Below, piece by piece: positions 62,873 through 64,000 of a stretch of DNA of 64,000 nucleotides; position 1 is the first letter of the stretch, and every line of letters starts with the position of its first letter. This stretch comes from Paenibacillus_E sp040812395 (lineage in GTDB: Bacteria > Bacillota > Bacilli > Paenibacillales > NBRC-103111), in contig NZ_JBFNXH010000004.1 in NCBI RefSeq assembly GCF_040812395.1, forward strand, positions 248,001 through 312,000, read 5' to 3'. The notes under the pieces are model-generated. The model saw only the letters and a list, made by a program, of their open reading frames with translations, did no database searches and was not told where the DNA came from. Position numbers and translations under genes: made by a program.

Positions 62873-63199
62873 TTGTTATATGAATTGCGGGTTTATCATA
62901 TTCACCCGGGCAAGATGAAAGCGATCCAGGACCGGTTCCGGGACCATGTCCTTGCTTTGTTCGCGAAGCACGGCATGAACGTAACGCAGTTCTGGGAAGA
63001 CTGGGACGAAAGCGAGAATCGGCTATACTATCTCGTCGAGCATGAAGACATGGACGCGCGCAACTTGAACTACGACCGCTTCCGCAGCGATCCGGAATGG
63101 TTGGCGATCAAACAGGTGTCCGAGCTTGACGGTCCGCTCGTGGCGAAGCTGGAAAGCCTGTTCATGAAGAACGCGGCCTTCTTCACGGCCATGTCATGA
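62873..63199 (+). CDS. NIPSNAP-family protein
   Basis: The 108-residue protein begins LYELRVYHIHPGKMKAIQDR and continues FRDHVLALFAKHGMNVTQFW, the ferredoxin-like NIPSNAP pattern. Function in bacteria is unclear; some relatives are in catabolic operons. I use TTG 62873, 6 bases after CGAGGAGG; the TTG at 62852 is upstream of that site. Confidence 0.85.
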   Translation: MLYELRVYHIHPGKMKAIQDRFRDHVLALFAKHGMNVTQFWEDWDESENRLYYLVEHEDMDARNLNYDRFRSDPEWLAIKQVSELDGPLVAKLESLFMKNAAFFTAMS

Positions 63200-63313
63200 A
63201 ATGAAGTCCCAATCAACGATGGCGCGCACTGCTTGACGACCATTCTGCCGCCGTATACGCCAACGATACGTCCAACGTGACCGAATATAACGAACCGCAG
63301 CGGGGTACGCGAG

Positions 63314-63550
63314 TTGATAAGTGGATTCCACCAAGTACTCATCACTGCGTCATACGAACAGCGAAAAACGTTGCTGCACATGTTTATCAAGCGGATTACG
63401 ATGAACACACGCAAGAAAATCGAGACGGTTGAGCTGAGCTTCGATGAAAATGTGGATTCCTATTTCTCCGCTCCTCCTGTCGCAGCAGCGGTGGGGGAAT
63501 CTCACCGGCCACAAGCAGGGAAGCGGGAGAAAATCGAAATAGCGATTTAA
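63314..63550 (+). pseudogene. C-terminal remnant of a large serine recombinase
   Basis: The frame reads ASYEQRKTLLHMFIKRITMN then KKIETVELSFDENVDSYF, the conserved tail of Tn-type and phage large serine recombinases, and ends at TAA 63548-63550. The catalytic and recombinase domains are absent. It marks a former integrative element or resolvase in this region. Confidence 0.75.
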
Positions 63551-63571
63551 AATGATGTAACACTGCATCGT

Positions 63572-63610
63572 AACTGCTCGCCTTAGCGCATAGGGTGAGC
63601 AGTTGTTTTA
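63572..63610 (+). terminator. Terminator after the recombinase remnant
   Basis: AACTGCTCGCC pairs with GGGTGAGCAGTT (one mismatch), followed by GTTTTA. Confidence 0.75.
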
Positions 63611-63815
63611 TGGAAACAGCGAACAAACAACTTGACAGCCAAATACTCTGCCTGCACATAGCCTATCGGCTTGGTGACGCCTATTGTAGCAAGTAGCACG
63701 GGAGGCAATGGAAGTACATAGATAACTTAAGGAGAACGACTATAATGAACGTTCTTTTCTGGGCTGGCTTAGTGGAGCGTGCGTTGTAGAAATGAAGCTG
63801 ATGGAACATGTGTGT

Positions 63816-64000
63816 CTAGCTGCGTCTATTCAGTTCCTCAGCTATCTGAACAAATATGCTTGAAAGGGTAATTTCCGATCCGCCTGTAGTTTGATTCATA
63901 TGAAAGCCAGAATTACTAAAAAAGCATTTCATTAAAGCTTTATCTGTCAGCATCTCATTTACATCATCAATTCGGTCTAAGAGTTCAAAATTCCTCAGCT
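63816..64000 (-). CDS. C-terminal part of an unidentified gene (runs off the right edge)
   Basis: A minus-strand frame is open from the window end to TAG at 63816-63818 and reads LRNFELLDRIDDVNEMLTDK and on to IFVQIAEELNRRS. About 60 residues, charged and helical, with no family I recognise. The plus-strand stretch 63611-63815 has no supported gene. Confidence 0.5.
   Translation of the reverse strand, partial: LRNFELLDRIDDVNEMLTDKALMKCFFSNSGFHMNQTTGGSEITLSSIFVQIAEELNRRS

Overview
The window looks like chromosomal DNA of a Paenibacillus-type, low- to mid-GC, spore-forming Gram-positive bacterium. The evidence is a YhcN/YlaJ-type sporulation lipoprotein, a Bacillus-like fatty acid desaturase, YesM/YesN-type two-component proteins beside a sugar ABC importer, strong GGAGG ribosome binding sites, and several TTG or GTG starts. 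I saw no rRNA, tRNA, CRISPR array or intact transposase.

Left third (1-25 kb). A desaturase fragment and a sporulation lipoprotein precede a six-gene run: OmpR-type regulator, histidine kinase, an unknown membrane-anchored protein, a solute-binding protein (SBP), a fused two-half permease and an ATPase. Together they form a two-component-linked Fe3+/phosphonate/sugar-phosphate-class ABC importer. A second copy of its SBP and a gutted third copy lie downstream. After a ribosomal L25/Ctc gene comes a minus-strand locus for uronate-containing polysaccharide: GH88 unsaturated glucuronyl hydrolase, heparinase II/III-like lyase, SBP, YesN, YesM and two permeases. A DUF2264 protein is divergent from it.

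Middle (25-42 kb). This part is metabolic and regulatory: a PEP-mutase-like protein, HAD phosphatase, SDR, luciferase-like oxidoreductase, MFS exporter, DinB protein, and a Gfo/Idh/MocA plus two TIM-barrel isomerase operon with a divergent AraC regulator. Two MarR-controlled units (hydrolase; amidohydrolase) follow.

Right third (42-64 kb). This accessory region holds small GyrI-like (small-molecule-binding) proteins, DoxX-like membrane proteins, MFS exporters and TetR, HxlR and WYL regulators. It contains a 1,107-bp direct duplication, decayed genes and a serine-recombinase remnant. A STAND-type regulator, a truncated tautomerase, nadB, a nucleotidase and a NIPSNAP protein lie near the end.

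The most unusual content is non-coding. Five copies of an intergenic element carry a 19-nt motif four times in the order forward, forward, reverse, reverse; two of these have an upstream nested hairpin whose outer stem shows compensatory change. A 113-bp tandem array has an inverted, dispersed fragment. A hairpin element occurs three times in the accessory region, and a terminator-linked element occurs twice. Many of these sit at duplications or broken genes, which suggests they take part in local rearrangement.
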